64,000 bases of DNA from Branchiostoma floridae (taxonomy: Eukaryota > Chordata > Leptocardii > Amphioxiformes > Branchiostomatidae). A program made the position numbers and the translations under genes. The DNA is taken from positions 3,927,259 through 3,991,258 of the forward strand of contig NC_049982.1 in NCBI RefSeq assembly GCF_000003815.2, written 5' to 3'. Positions 49,863 through 60,639 of this stretch are shown one piece after another; the first letter of the stretch is position 1; every line of letters begins with the position of its first letter. The notes under the pieces are model-generated. The model was not told the origin of the DNA and searched no databases. It was given only the letters and a program-made list of their open reading frames with translations.

Positions 49863-50619
49863 AAACGGCCAGGGCACCTAGTGAGGGAGTAAAAATATAT
49901 ATTATGTCAAGAACAGTATTGTCAAACACCTACGTGCCACGGGACATCGACGAAAAGAGCGTTCCAAACGTAAGAAGACAAAGATAGCTCTCCATCCTTC
50001 CTAACTAGTATAGGCCTATTTCAGAAAAAGCACCCAAAATACAGCATACCTTGGACCTTCGATTCCAATATTACCAAATACAATTCGGTCTTGGCAGACC
50101 CCAGCAAAAAGCACCCCAAAATATCTTGACTGACTAAACCAGCATCTGCGTAGTATCCTTATAGCAATATCTTGGATTCGGTTCATTTCATTATATTAAG
50201 GCATCAGATTGAGCAAAACAACACACATACGCCAATGTGGTTAGTTCAATAAGTGTGATCTGGGTGCACTGAATCGGTGCTGGTTAAAAATGGATGGGTT
50301 GAAATAACAGGGTTACATGTAATTTTTCAAGATATAAACCCGGCGACCAGACTATCAGATTTGATGAATTCACACCAGAAAGGACCCCCGCTCTTTTTAA
50401 CGTGTGGCTCTTTTCAATCACGGGAGAATCACACATTCAGCGTCCTATCAGAGGGACCGTCCTAACTGAAGCTAGGATCTATTTTCATCATAGATATGTG
50501 AGTTAAGTCGTGTAAAATGCACAAGATCGGAAGCGAATTCGAACACAGAACCTCTTTGTTATGGGTCAAACACCCTGCCGTTACACAAGACCACACATTG
50601 TTTCGAAATCATCAATAAA
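49863..50619 (+). pseudogene. Decayed tail repeats and shared polyadenylation site after LRR gene 1
   Basis: Sequence to about 50110 is collinear with the LRR gene 2 tail (SNTYVPR, then RRRS/LPNT-type repeats) but carries stops and shifts, so gene 1 has lost the distal tail. AATAAA at 50614-50619, inside CATCAATAAAACAA, is conserved after all three genes. Confidence 0.7.
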
Positions 50620-51704
50620 ACAAAGGCGACGTACACCTACAGGCCACGCTAACTACGCCGGCAGCCCAGCTGACGGATGTTATATGTTATGTGGAAATGA
50701 GTCTGAGAGTTAGGAAGCAAGGCTCCTCATCAGCCCTGAGGCACCTAATGGCTTGATTGCATGTTGGTAGCATTCGCTCCTGTGTGATTATGAATTGAAA
50801 AAGAAAAAATCACTTCTCCTATCATGGTTATGAAATTAATGGGGTCTGTAGCTACAGGATTATCTTTTTTTCTTTCTTGACCCAACAGATACCGTATCAC
50901 CATTTTAATTGGAATGCATCCGTAACGTTACTTAGGTATGACATAAGGCCAGGTATGAACAAAGAAATACTACACATTCTTACATCACCTGTTCAATGCT
51001 ACGTCTGTTCACAGAGTGTGCGATACAGGACGTCTGTTTTGAATTTCATGGTTAAGGTGAAAAAATAAGAGATCTTAATGCTCTTGTCAGCGGCCAACAC
51101 AAAAAAAAGGGTTTTTGCAAGGGTCGTTCGTGTACCTGGAACCACATTTTTAGGAATAACCACAAGTCAGAATGCAAAGAAAAACGGACTAGGCAGAAGC
51201 GCGTACTCAAGGTTACATAAACTGGTGAGGAAAAAGAAAGTTATACGCTTGGGCATAATTTGCCGTGTGCACCATCCGACCATCCGCACCCACCTTAGGG
51301 CTTACAGGTAGCGACTGGAAATCAGTCCGAGAGTCAGGAAGCAAGTTAGAGGTCTTCACTGCCCCCAAGCATTGACGTCGCCAAAGATTTTTTAAACCAA
51401 AGGCATTGGTCGCGTGCATTATCCATATTGCAACGGACGACGTGGTCACGTGTATGGGTCTTGAATAAAGTCCTGACAAAATACGGACACCTCTGCACCG
51501 GTTATTACGTTTCTAATGTGGCTTTACAAACATGAGGTCTACGAAGGCTGCCCTCTGTTGACAAGCAGATGCCTGGTCATGAATCTGCTGCTCTGCAAGC
51601 GGTACACTAATAAGGTTAGTGTGAGGTGCAATTGTGTTTTTCCACAAATCTTTGAGTGTTTTCTGGTCATGAGAGGCAAATTGGAGATTTGAAAAAATGC
51701 CATC

Positions 51705-54700
51705 ATGGCAGTGTTCTTTCTTCTGATCCTGGTGACTTTCCCCATCTCTTTAGCAAACATCTGTCTACCTCCGTGTAGCTTGAAAGGTAGTTGGTTCGAT
51801 TGTGTGGATTACTCGCTGACAAAACATTTTTGGGACCAATCAGGTGTTTGCATCCTATGTCAGGAACAGAGAGGCGTTGCTGTGGGTGTTACAACTGATC
51901 CAACGGTACCCTGTAATCTAAGCCTTCTTGACACAGACAAACTGGCAATAACAGGCTACCCAATTACGGTACTATCTGCCAAAAGTCTACCGGTCTATAA
52001 CCGTTCTGAAGTGTTTACTTTACTTTTGTTAGAAGCTCAAATTGAAGACATAGAGGAAAACACCTTCAGTGACTTTTCAAATCTGGGCACATTAGGCTTG
52101 GATTTCAACAGTCTGACACATGTCAAACAGAGTTGGTTCCCCAGATTAGAGGAGCTTAGCTTCTTGACCTTGTCCAATAACAAAATCGAACAGATTGATC
52201 CCGGGTGCTTTAAGAATCTGCCGAATCTTCTCCACCTGGACCTTCAGCACAACCTTTTACAAGTCGTGAACGCCGCTTGGTTCTTTGGCCAATTCAATAT
52301 ACGGTATTTGCACGTGGGGTATAACAATATTAGAAGCATTCCTCCTAAAACATTTCAGAACTTTGACATCTTTGAAATGTACCTGGAGGAAAACGCTCTG
52401 TCTTGTCTAGATTGGGAGTTGATACGGGGAATGACCCTAATGAGTATATTTGCAGTCGGTGGTAATAGCTTGATTACAGTGCACGAAGACGTGCCACACA
52501 GAATGGCATGGGGTCTTGAGATCGTCGGAGAATTGACCCCCCAGCGTCAGACTATAGCTGTCGAAGTACCCAACTTCTATTTGTGTGTCAAAAAGTATTC
52601 CAAACGAAATACAACATTGATTGGATGGAAGTTTGATTCAGAAGAGACTGTGCCCCGCCACATGCCAAAACACGTCCGTGGTTTATGTTTTGAACATGAG
52701 TGGGATAGCGCGGACAGCAATATTGCCAGTGAGCCACCCTTTGTCATTATTGCTACCAATGATGTAGAACCCGAAAAGAACCGTCTAGACCCGGACATGT
52801 GCAGACAGGTATGGGAACACAACCTGGGCATCACAGTGGCATTGGAGGGCGGTACAAGCTTACAACTGGTTTCTATGGGCGAAGGGAGTACGGGCATGGG
52901 GACTATTGGCATAACAATTGTCAGTACGCAAGACAGAAATACAGTCAGCAGCACAAAAGAAATTCCAACCGGCACCATTCATCAAAGATCGACCGAAGCC
53001 AAAAACATCACCTGCATTCTGCTCTCTAAACACAACCCGTCTCCCATATATGCTGACATCCCCAGAGTGCAAAAGAAAACGAACAGGATGTGCCCTGTGC
53101 ACAATACTGACACAGGCCAGGCAAGCCCTAGCCCAAGTATTAGACCAAGTACAGAAGGATACAGATTGCAGACACCAACAGGCCAAACCACTAGGCCGTT
53201 GATGTCCACACTACAGGCCAGCACCCTCCAGACCAATCATGTGCAAAACACACTAGAACCAAAAGCTTATATCATCCCAGTTGTTATCGCAACGGTGGGA
53301 GTTCTTTTCTCTTTACTCACAGCAGGTCCCCTGCTGAAGAAGTGTCTGCAAAGAAATACCAATGATCCCAACGATGCACACGTGTGGACGCTTCCGTCGG
53401 GTCTTGCCTTTCCCGGCTTGTTCAGATCTGTCTCCGTCCCTGACACATCGTCACCAAGAGGCAGGAGAATGCCGGACGATACGGTCTCCTGTAGATCCTT
53501 GCCTTCTGTCCTCCAGCACACGTACTGTGAGATTCCGGACAATATAGCTGCCGCACAGCGACCACTGCCGGCCCTACCGCACGCGTACTATGAGATCCCA
53601 GACAACATAGCTGCTGCACAGCGACCCCTACCTGCCTTACCACACAGTTACGAAGAGATCCCCGATAACATTGCTTCCGGGCGGCCTCTATCTGCTCCTA
53701 CTCACACATACTGGGAGATCCCAGACTATGTTGTGTCTGATACGGGAAGACCAGCCGTCTGTAACACACATATTGCAGCATCATGTAGATCTTTGCCTGC
53801 TGCTTTCTATTTCGTCGAAGAGCTCTCCGTGTTAGAGAATGGTCACATAAGCGATTCCGCAAGGCGTGCAGCAGCATATGGAATGCCGGCAAAAGCCAGA
53901 CACAATTGGTTAAGTGCGTACGGTCCATGGAAAACCCCAGAAAAGTGTCACAGAAGCATAGTGCGACGAGGATCCCTTCCGCATCTTCCTAACACGTACT
54001 GGCCATGGCCTATGCCAGGGGAGGAATCACAAAGCACAGCAGGGTGCCAAGAGCCTTTGGTTTCAATATTACCAAACACTTACTGGCCATGGGTGATTCC
54101 TGTAAAGGGCAACCAAAAAGCAAATCGACGAAGATCCCTCCCCATCATCCTTAACTCGTATGGGCCACGACCAAGGCCTTTGGAGGGACTCCAAAATGGA
54201 TCATGCCAAGAACCATCGGTCCCAGTAGTGTCAAACACCCACGTGCCACGAGACATCAAAGAGAAGAGCGCCCCAAACGTTAAAAGACGAAGATCACTTC
54301 CCATTCTTCCTAACACGTACTGGCCATGGTCGATTCCAGGGGAAGCACCCAAAATTACAACATACCCAGGACCTTCGATTCCAATATTGCCAAATACATA
54401 TTGGCCATGGGTGATCACAGCAAAGGATACCCAAAACGTAAAAAGACGACGATCTCTTCAATCCCTCCCTAACACATATTGGCCCTGGCAGATCCAAGGA
54501 GGACTGCAAACTAATACGAGTACAGAGCGTCCGATTCCAACATTGCCAAATACCTATTGGCCTTGGGCGATTCCAGCAAAGAGCACTCAAAAAGTAAAAA
54601 GACGACGATCTCTCCCCTCCCTCTCTAACACACATTGGCCGCAGACCCAAGTGGAAGGGATTCAAACTACTGTGAGTGTAGAGCGTCCGATCCCAACATT

Positions 54701-54899
54701 GCCAAATACCTATTGGCCTTGGGTGATTCCAGCAAAGAGCACTCAAAAAGTAACAAGACGACGATCTCTCCCCTCCCTCCCTAACACATATTGGCCCTGG
54801 CAGATCTCTAATGGGAGTCTAGAGCCTTCTATTCCAACATTGCCAAATACCTATTGGCCTTGGGTGATCCCAGCAAAGCGCGCCCAAAAATTAGATTAA
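51705..54899 (+). CDS. LRR single-pass receptor 2, longest tail, 1064 codons
   Basis: Signal peptide 1-17, Cys cap (CLPPC, VCILC), leucine-rich repeats about 104-232, ectodomain to about 520, and a transmembrane segment at about 522-546. Tail tyrosine motifs are YCEI (608), YYEI (628), YEEI (649) and YWEI (669). They alternate with RPLPALP (619, 640) and RPLSAP (660). YEEI is the optimal Src-family SH2 ligand and RPLPxLP a class I SH3 ligand. From about 754 to 1060 there is an array of nine exact TYWPW units with RRRSLP sites (809, 862, 968, 1019) that match PKA and 14-3-3 consensus. Many SLP motifs precede each unit. A frameshift after KLD ends the frame while repeats continue. It is intronless. 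Confidence 0.92.
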   Translation: MAVFFLLILVTFPISLANICLPPCSLKGSWFDCVDYSLTKHFWDQSGVCILCQEQRGVAVGVTTDPTVPCNLSLLDTDKLAITGYPITVLSAKSLPVYNRSEVFTLLLLEAQIEDIEENTFSDFSNLGTLGLDFNSLTHVKQSWFPRLEELSFLTLSNNKIEQIDPGCFKNLPNLLHLDLQHNLLQVVNAAWFFGQFNIRYLHVGYNNIRSIPPKTFQNFDIFEMYLEENALSCLDWELIRGMTLMSIFAVGGNSLITVHEDVPHRMAWGLEIVGELTPQRQTIAVEVPNFYLCVKKYSKRNTTLIGWKFDSEETVPRHMPKHVRGLCFEHEWDSADSNIASEPPFVIIATNDVEPEKNRLDPDMCRQVWEHNLGITVALEGGTSLQLVSMGEGSTGMGTIGITIVSTQDRNTVSSTKEIPTGTIHQRSTEAKNITCILLSKHNPSPIYADIPRVQKKTNRMCPVHNTDTGQASPSPSIRPSTEGYRLQTPTGQTTRPLMSTLQASTLQTNHVQNTLEPKAYIIPVVIATVGVLFSLLTAGPLLKKCLQRNTNDPNDAHVWTLPSGLAFPGLFRSVSVPDTSSPRGRRMPDDTVSCRSLPSVLQHTYCEIPDNIAAAQRPLPALPHAYYEIPDNIAAAQRPLPALPHSYEEIPDNIASGRPLSAPTHTYWEIPDYVVSDTGRPAVCNTHIAASCRSLPAAFYFVEELSVLENGHISDSARRAAAYGMPAKARHNWLSAYGPWKTPEKCHRSIVRRGSLPHLPNTYWPWPMPGEESQSTAGCQEPLVSILPNTYWPWVIPVKGNQKANRRRSLPIILNSYGPRPRPLEGLQNGSCQEPSVPVVSNTHVPRDIKEKSAPNVKRRRSLPILPNTYWPWSIPGEAPKITTYPGPSIPILPNTYWPWVITAKDTQNVKRRRSLQSLPNTYWPWQIQGGLQTNTSTERPIPTLPNTYWPWAIPAKSTQKVKRRRSLPSLSNTHWPQTQVEGIQTTVSVERPIPTLPNTYWPWVIPAKSTQKVTRRRSLPSLPNTYWPWQISNGSLEPSIPTLPNTYWPWVIPAKRAQKLD

Positions 54900-55170
54900 G
54901 ACGACGATCTCTCCCCTCCCTCCCTAACACATATTGGCCCAGATCCAAGTGGAAGGGCTGCAAACTATTGTGAGTCTAGAGCATCCGATTCCGATATTGC
55001 CAAACACCTATTGATCATAGGACATCCCAGCAAAGGGCACTCAAATGCATTCCCAAAGGACACAAGATCCGTAGCATATCAGCGGATTCGAACTCACAAC
55101 CTTTAGTTCTGTGCAAAAAAAAAGTCGTTACACAACACGTCCTCACATGTTTTCGAAATTCATCAATAAA
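54900..55170 (+). other. Out-of-frame continuation of tail repeats and polyadenylation site
   Basis: RRRSLPSLPNTYWP is still encoded at about 54899-54945 in another frame, and an NTY-type unit at about 55000. AATAAA lies at 55165-55170 in the same context as after genes 1 and 3. Confidence 0.7.
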
Positions 55171-56267
55171 ACAAAAGCGACGTACACCGACAGGCCACGC
55201 TACCTACGCCGGCAGCCCAGCTGGCGGATGCATATGTTATGTGGAAATGAGTCTGAGAGTTAGGAAGCAAGGCTCCTTATTGGCCCTGAGGCACCTCCTG
55301 TCCAACATGGCCCAAATCGTTTACACAAGCCACGTGTACTATCCTGTTCTATCTACCTGTAGGGCCCTTTGTAATGAGTCAGGCAGTAAGGAAATAAGAG
55401 TTCTTTATTGCCCAAGGCATTGACGTCGTCAACATTTTTTTTTCATCAAAAGTATTGGTCTCCTGCTCTTAGGCCATAGCAAGTAAATTTTATGGTTGGC
55501 CTCATCGGCAGGTTGCAGAATGATAAGATATAGAGGGCAAAAACACAGATGGTTAAAATGACAAGATGGCTATAGATTTGAAAATAGGCACCATAAACGT
55601 TGTAATAAGAACTGAAGTGACAAAACATGGTATCACAGACAACAAACCTTTTATCACTTCATTCTAGAAGTGAACTAGTAGTAAAAGTGACACTGGTGGG
55701 GTACACTGGTATCACTTATTCAACAAGTTCCAATTATCCAACTACAGTCATGGCTACCTCGCTAGTGTCGCTTCTGCTAGGTTTCAACACAACATATGTT
55801 CCAATTTCGGTACTCATCATGATGACCATCTCCGAAGAAGAAATAAATAGTTTTTTTTTTTCTTCTGAAATCAGGCAAAACTTGGAAAAGAATGTAAGTA
55901 TACTGATGTCATCCATAAAATTTACTTGTTGTGGCCTTATAACCCTGAGTCTAGCCTGCTTGTTCGCTTTATTCCGCTCCAGAAGGTGGCGAAGGTCGCA
56001 ACCCGCTGCCAATTGCCCTATAGCGGATTGTCTGGTCATGTATCTGGATCTTAGCTGTAGTGCGGACAAAATAGGGCGCCGCCACTGCAGCGGGCGGTCG
56101 TGGGTTCTCTGACGGTAGAAACTATATAATCTGCAATGGGTACGCGCCTGCATGTAGACATCCGAAGCCTGGTCATGGATCTGTTGCGCGGTGCACCAAT
56201 CAGGTTAGTGTGAAGTTCTATCTCATAGTGTGTTTTATGGTCATGAGAGTTTAATCTAAAACTTTCC

Positions 56268-58673
56268 ATGGCAATGTTGGTTCTTCTGATCCTGGCGACT
56301 GTCCCCGTCTCTTTATCCAACCCGTGTCTGCCTCCGTGTAAGAGTGCAGGTTGGTTCCAATGCGTCGACCACAGACTGACGACACATTTTTGGGACCGCT
56401 CAGGCGCGTGTATCACATGTAAGGACCAGGGAAGCGTTGCTGTGAGTGGTACTCCCGTTTCTACCTTATCCTGTTTGCTTGACACGCACAAACTGGCAAT
56501 AACGGGCTACCCATTCCATTCACTATCAGCTAAGAATCTACCAGTCTTGAACCAGTCTGCATTGGAAGCGTTATTTCTGATAGAGGATGAAATCGCAGAC
56601 GTAGTGGGAAACACATTTAGCGGGTTTTCACATCTGCACACGTTAGGTCTGGATTTCAACAACTTGACTCATGTCAAAAAGAGTTGGTTCACAGGCTTGA
56701 TTAGTATCAACTTCCTGAGCTTGTCCAATAACAGAATCGAACAGATTGATCCGGGTTGCTTTGGGCACTTGAGAGGGCTTATCAACCTGAATCTCCAGCA
56801 CAACCTTTTACAGGTTCTAGACACACTTTGGTTCGCTGGCAGACGTTTTCTGTCGTTTCTGTATTTGGGGTATAACAATATCAGAAGCATTCCTACCGGG
56901 GCATTTCAGAACATCAGAATATCCGAATTGTATTTGGAGGAAAACGCCATGTCCTGTCTAGATTGGGAGTTGATGCAAGGAATGAAGCATGTAAGAACCC
57001 TTGTTGTCGGTGGTAATAGGTTGATTACAGTTTGTGATGGTGTGTCTCACAGAATGGCATGGGTCCTTAAGATGTATAGAGAAATATCTTCCAAGAGTCA
57101 GACCATAGCTGTCGAAGTGCCAAACGTCTATTTGTGTATCAAAAATTATCCCGAACGAAATGACAAATCAATTGGATGGAAGTTTGACTCAGAAGAGACT
57201 GTGCCCCGCCGCATACCAAAACACTACCAAAGCCCATGTTCCATGCATGAGTGGGATAGCGTGAAAAGCAATCTTGGCAGTGAACCACCCTTTGTCATTA
57301 TCGCTACCAACGACGAAAAATTTGGGGACGATCGTCATCATCCGGACACATGTAAACAGGTATGGGAACACAACCTGGGCATTGCAGTGGCCTTGAAAGA
57401 TGGCTCAAGCTTACAATTGGTTTCTATGGGTGAAGGCAAAACGGGCACGGGAACCATTGGCATAATGTTTGTCAACAGGCAAGATAGAAATGTAGGCAGC
57501 AGCAAAGACGCAAAAGAAATTCCAACCAATATCATTCGTACAAGAAATGCCGACTCCAAAAACATCACCTGCATTCTACTCTCTAAGCACAACGCAAATC
57601 CGTTATTTTTTAACATCCCCAGAGTCCAACAGAAAATGAACAGGGTATGCCCTGTGCCTAAAACTGATACAGACCGGGCAAGCTCTCTGACATCCAGCCC
57701 AAAGACCAGACCAAATACAAAATATTACAGATTGCGTACACCGATGTACCAGACCACTAAGTCTAACCAGTTGATGTCCACAATACAAGTCAGCACCCTC
57801 CAGACCAATCATGTGCAAAAATCATCAGCACCAAAAGATTATATAACCCCAGTTGTTGCCTCGATGGCGGGTGTACTCTTGTCCTCGCTCTTTGTAGGGC
57901 TCCTTTTGAAGAAGTGCCTGCAAGGAAACAACATCGAGGCCAATAATGCCCACGTGTGGAGGCTTCCATCGGGGGTTGACTTTCCCGGCTTGTTCAGATC
58001 TGCTTCCCTCACTAACACGACATCGAGAGGCAGGAGAATGTCAAACGACAGGGTCTCCTGTAGATCGTTGCATTCTATTCTCCAGCACACGTACAATGAT
58101 ATCCCAGACAATATAGCTGCCGCTCAGCGACCTCTACCTGCAATTCCGCACACCTACGAAAAGATCCCCAATAATAGTGCTGCTAGGCGGACTCTGTCTA
58201 CTCCCTCTCATACATACTGGAAGACCCCAAACCATGCTTTGTCTAGTATGGTAAGGCCAGCCGTCTGTAACAGGGGTCTTGCAGCATCCTGTAGCTCGTT
58301 GCCTGCGGCTCTGTATTTCGTCGAAGCCACAGACAGTTCAGTGTCAGAAAATGCCCACGAAACCAATACCGAAAGGCGTGCAGCTGCATATAGAGTGCCG
58401 GCAAAAGTCAGACACAACTCGATCAGTGTGTACAACCGATGGGAGTTTCCAGAGAATAACAACCACAACATGGTGCGACGGGGATCCCTTCCGCCCCTTC
58501 CTAACATGTACTGGCCATGGCCTATGCCAGGAGAGGAATCACAAAGCACAGCAGGCTGCCAAGAGCCTTTAGCATTATTACCAAACACTTACTGGCCATG
58601 GGAAATTCCGGCTAGGGGCACCCAAAAAGCAAATCGGCGAAGATCCCTTCCTATTATTCCTAACACTTATTGA
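56268..58673 (+). CDS. LRR single-pass receptor 3, 801 codons
   Basis: Signal peptide 1-17 (MAMLVLLILATVPVSLS), Cys cap, leucine-rich repeats about 100-228, ectodomain, transmembrane segment about 525-548. Tail motifs are partly degraded: YNDI (609), RPLPAIP (621) and YEKI (630) remain, and later units are lost. It ends RRGSLP, NMYWPW, NTYWPW, RRRSLPIIPNTY, stop, where a TGA replaces the Trp codon of the next repeat. It is intronless and closest to gene 1 in the ectodomain. Confidence 0.9.
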   Translation: MAMLVLLILATVPVSLSNPCLPPCKSAGWFQCVDHRLTTHFWDRSGACITCKDQGSVAVSGTPVSTLSCLLDTHKLAITGYPFHSLSAKNLPVLNQSALEALFLIEDEIADVVGNTFSGFSHLHTLGLDFNNLTHVKKSWFTGLISINFLSLSNNRIEQIDPGCFGHLRGLINLNLQHNLLQVLDTLWFAGRRFLSFLYLGYNNIRSIPTGAFQNIRISELYLEENAMSCLDWELMQGMKHVRTLVVGGNRLITVCDGVSHRMAWVLKMYREISSKSQTIAVEVPNVYLCIKNYPERNDKSIGWKFDSEETVPRRIPKHYQSPCSMHEWDSVKSNLGSEPPFVIIATNDEKFGDDRHHPDTCKQVWEHNLGIAVALKDGSSLQLVSMGEGKTGTGTIGIMFVNRQDRNVGSSKDAKEIPTNIIRTRNADSKNITCILLSKHNANPLFFNIPRVQQKMNRVCPVPKTDTDRASSLTSSPKTRPNTKYYRLRTPMYQTTKSNQLMSTIQVSTLQTNHVQKSSAPKDYITPVVASMAGVLLSSLFVGLLLKKCLQGNNIEANNAHVWRLPSGVDFPGLFRSASLTNTTSRGRRMSNDRVSCRSLHSILQHTYNDIPDNIAAAQRPLPAIPHTYEKIPNNSAARRTLSTPSHTYWKTPNHALSSMVRPAVCNRGLAASCSSLPAALYFVEATDSSVSENAHETNTERRAAAYRVPAKVRHNSISVYNRWEFPENNNHNMVRRGSLPPLPNMYWPWPMPGEESQSTAGCQEPLALLPNTYWPWEIPARGTQKANRRRSLPIIPNTY

Positions 58674-59226
58674 ACACGGCAAGGGTCCAGGGAGGGACTT
58701 AAAAATGTATCATGCCAAGAGCCTTTGGTCCCAGTATTGTAACCACGTGCACGTACGTGCCACGTCAGATTGAAGAAAAGAGCGACCCAAACGTTAGACG
58801 ACGAAGATCACTCCCCATCCTTCCTAACACGTATTGGCCGTGGCCGGTTTTAGGGGAAGCACCCAAACATACAACATACTTTCTGCCTCAAATTACAAGA
58901 TTGCCAAATACCTATTGGCCCTGGGAGATCCCAGCGAAGGACACCCAAAAAGCAAGAAAAGGCGAAATTCTCTCCCCACCCTTACTAACACGTATTGGCC
59001 CCGGCAGGTTTCAGGTTAAGAACTTCAGACTGCTGTTTGCCCAGACCCTTCTATTCTATAATTGCCAAATACCTATTGGCCATGGGAGATTTCAACAAAA
59101 GGCACTTAAAGGCCTTTCCAAAGAGCAAAAGATCCGTAGCATATCAGCGAATTCTAACCCACAACCTTTGGGTTCTGGGAGCAAACACCTGTCGTTACAC
59201 AATACGGCCACATATTGTTCAATAAA
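58674..59226 (+). pseudogene. Relic distal tail of LRR gene 3 and polyadenylation site
   Basis: Downstream of the stop an open stretch still encodes RRRRSLPILPNTYWPW and TRLPNTYWPWEIPAK before further frame shifts. It is collinear with the gene 2 tail. AATAAA is at 59221-59226. Confidence 0.75.
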
Positions 59227-59584
59227 ACAAGCGCGACGCACATCATCAAACCATGCTAGCTAGCTACGGCGGCAGCACGGTTGACGGGTGTTATGTGGAA
59301 ATGAGTCTGAGAGTTAGGAAGCAAGGCTCCTTATTGGCCCTGAGGCACCTCCTGGCCAACATGGCTTGATTGGTAGCACTGGTTCCGGTGCCATAAGGAA
59401 TAAGAAAAATCTAATCTCCGAACATATCCTAAGGTGCCATGAGATACTAGTAGTATTAAAGGTGGCCAAGGAGTATATATAGCCACCAAAAGGGAGTCTA
59501 GACGGGCATGAAAATAAAGGAGGGGGGGGGGTAGCTATGGGATTCTCTTTTTGTTTATCACTTTTTGTTATCCAACAGATATCG

Positions 59585-59951
59585 TTTGGCCGATTCAATG
59601 TAGAGAACTTATACTCTTGGTATTACAATGCAAGAAGCATTTCTTCTAAAGCATTCAGAACACTGACATCTTTTAATTGTACGCTCTGTCTGGTTTAGAT
59701 TAGGAGTTGGTATAGGGAATGAACCAAGTGAACATATTTGCTGTCCGTGGTGATATTCAGCTTGATATCAATGCACGATGTGCCCGCAAAATGGCATGAA
59801 GTGTTGCGATGAACATAAAAATAATCCGCAATAGGCAAAACCATACAGCTGTTGAAGTACCCAACTTCTATATTTTGCCAGGAATGTAATGTAATTGGAA
59901 AACTGATATTGAGCAGCACATCTACAAAGTCATTTATTATCTCTGCCATTT
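59585..59951 (+). pseudogene. Fourth LRR receptor copy, fragment
   Basis: The segment is collinear with 52281-52760 of LRR gene 2: GATTCAATGTA, AGAAGCATTTCTTCTAAAGCATT, the CTGTCTGG...GATTAGGAGTTGG block, and CTGTTGAAGTACCCAACTTC. It contains stops and deletions and lacks the 5' third and the tail. An acceptor-like TTATCCAACAG precedes it. Confidence 0.75.
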
Positions 59952-60021
59952 TCATCAAACGAAAAGTGAAAAGAAGTTAACTGAAACAGACTGAAATCTC
60001 ATGAATTGACGTCATTATTAG

Positions 60022-60365
60022 GCCATGTTGATTCGATTATATGGATGAAATCTTCTGGAAATTCTAAAACTAATGCAAATGGACGAATAAAAAAAGCTTG
60101 GCAAAACAAGTTGCCTTCATTATGAAATTTAAGTGGTCTGGAAGGTTGAACAAATGACAAATTTAGTATGCAATACTGAACAATAGATGCTTCATTTTCG
60201 TTTTCACAGTCTTCTACTATGACAATGGAATTGACGTTGACATCAGTAGATGTTTAATCTACGACATGTATTAACTCTTTTTGCAAATGCTTTGCACGAT
60301 TCAAAGTATGGTTGAAAATCTTTTATTTTATTTTTGGAAACGGACGAAAATTTATGCGCGCACGG
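60022..60365 (+). repeat. Dispersed repeat, second copy
   Basis: Collinear with 22485-22860 in TOP3B intron 16: GGCCATGTTGATTCGATT at the left, GTATGGTTGAAAATCTTTT and GGAAACGG at the right. Confidence 0.5.
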
Positions 60366-60500
60366 ATGTCATCCATATAATCAAATCAACAGTCCGGCGG
60401 GATCCATGTCTGGCGACAGGTGATCCGCCGGTCCCGGGGGTGCGTGTACCCGGGCTCTTACCGTTACAGGTGACTAGAGAGAACACTAGAGGCCGACCCT

Positions 60501-60625
60501 GCTGTTTTTTAAAACGTTTTTTTAGTCGGTTTTACCGGGCTTTCTATTTTGTATTTTATCTTGCTGTGTCAGAATACAAAATAGAAAGCCTGATAAAAAC
60601 GACTAAAAAACGTTAAAAAAACAGC
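60501..60625. repeat. Long imperfect hairpin, about 50-bp arms
   Basis: The left arm from GCTGTTTTTTAAAACG to CTATTTTGTATT pairs with a right arm from AATACAAAATAG to CGTTAAAAAAACAGC across about 15-18 bases. Confidence 0.85.
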
Positions 60626-60639
60626 CAGAGCCTAACCTC

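Noticed and set aside
55627-56112. 161-codon plus-strand open frame between LRR genes 2 and 3
   Set aside because: Composition is irregular, it has no recognisable domain, and it overlaps the sequence upstream of LRR gene 3. An overlapping frame exists on the other strand.
58712-59263. Separate gene after LRR gene 3
   Set aside because: It is the out-of-frame relic of the tail repeats of gene 3, with no start context, signal peptide or complete domain.
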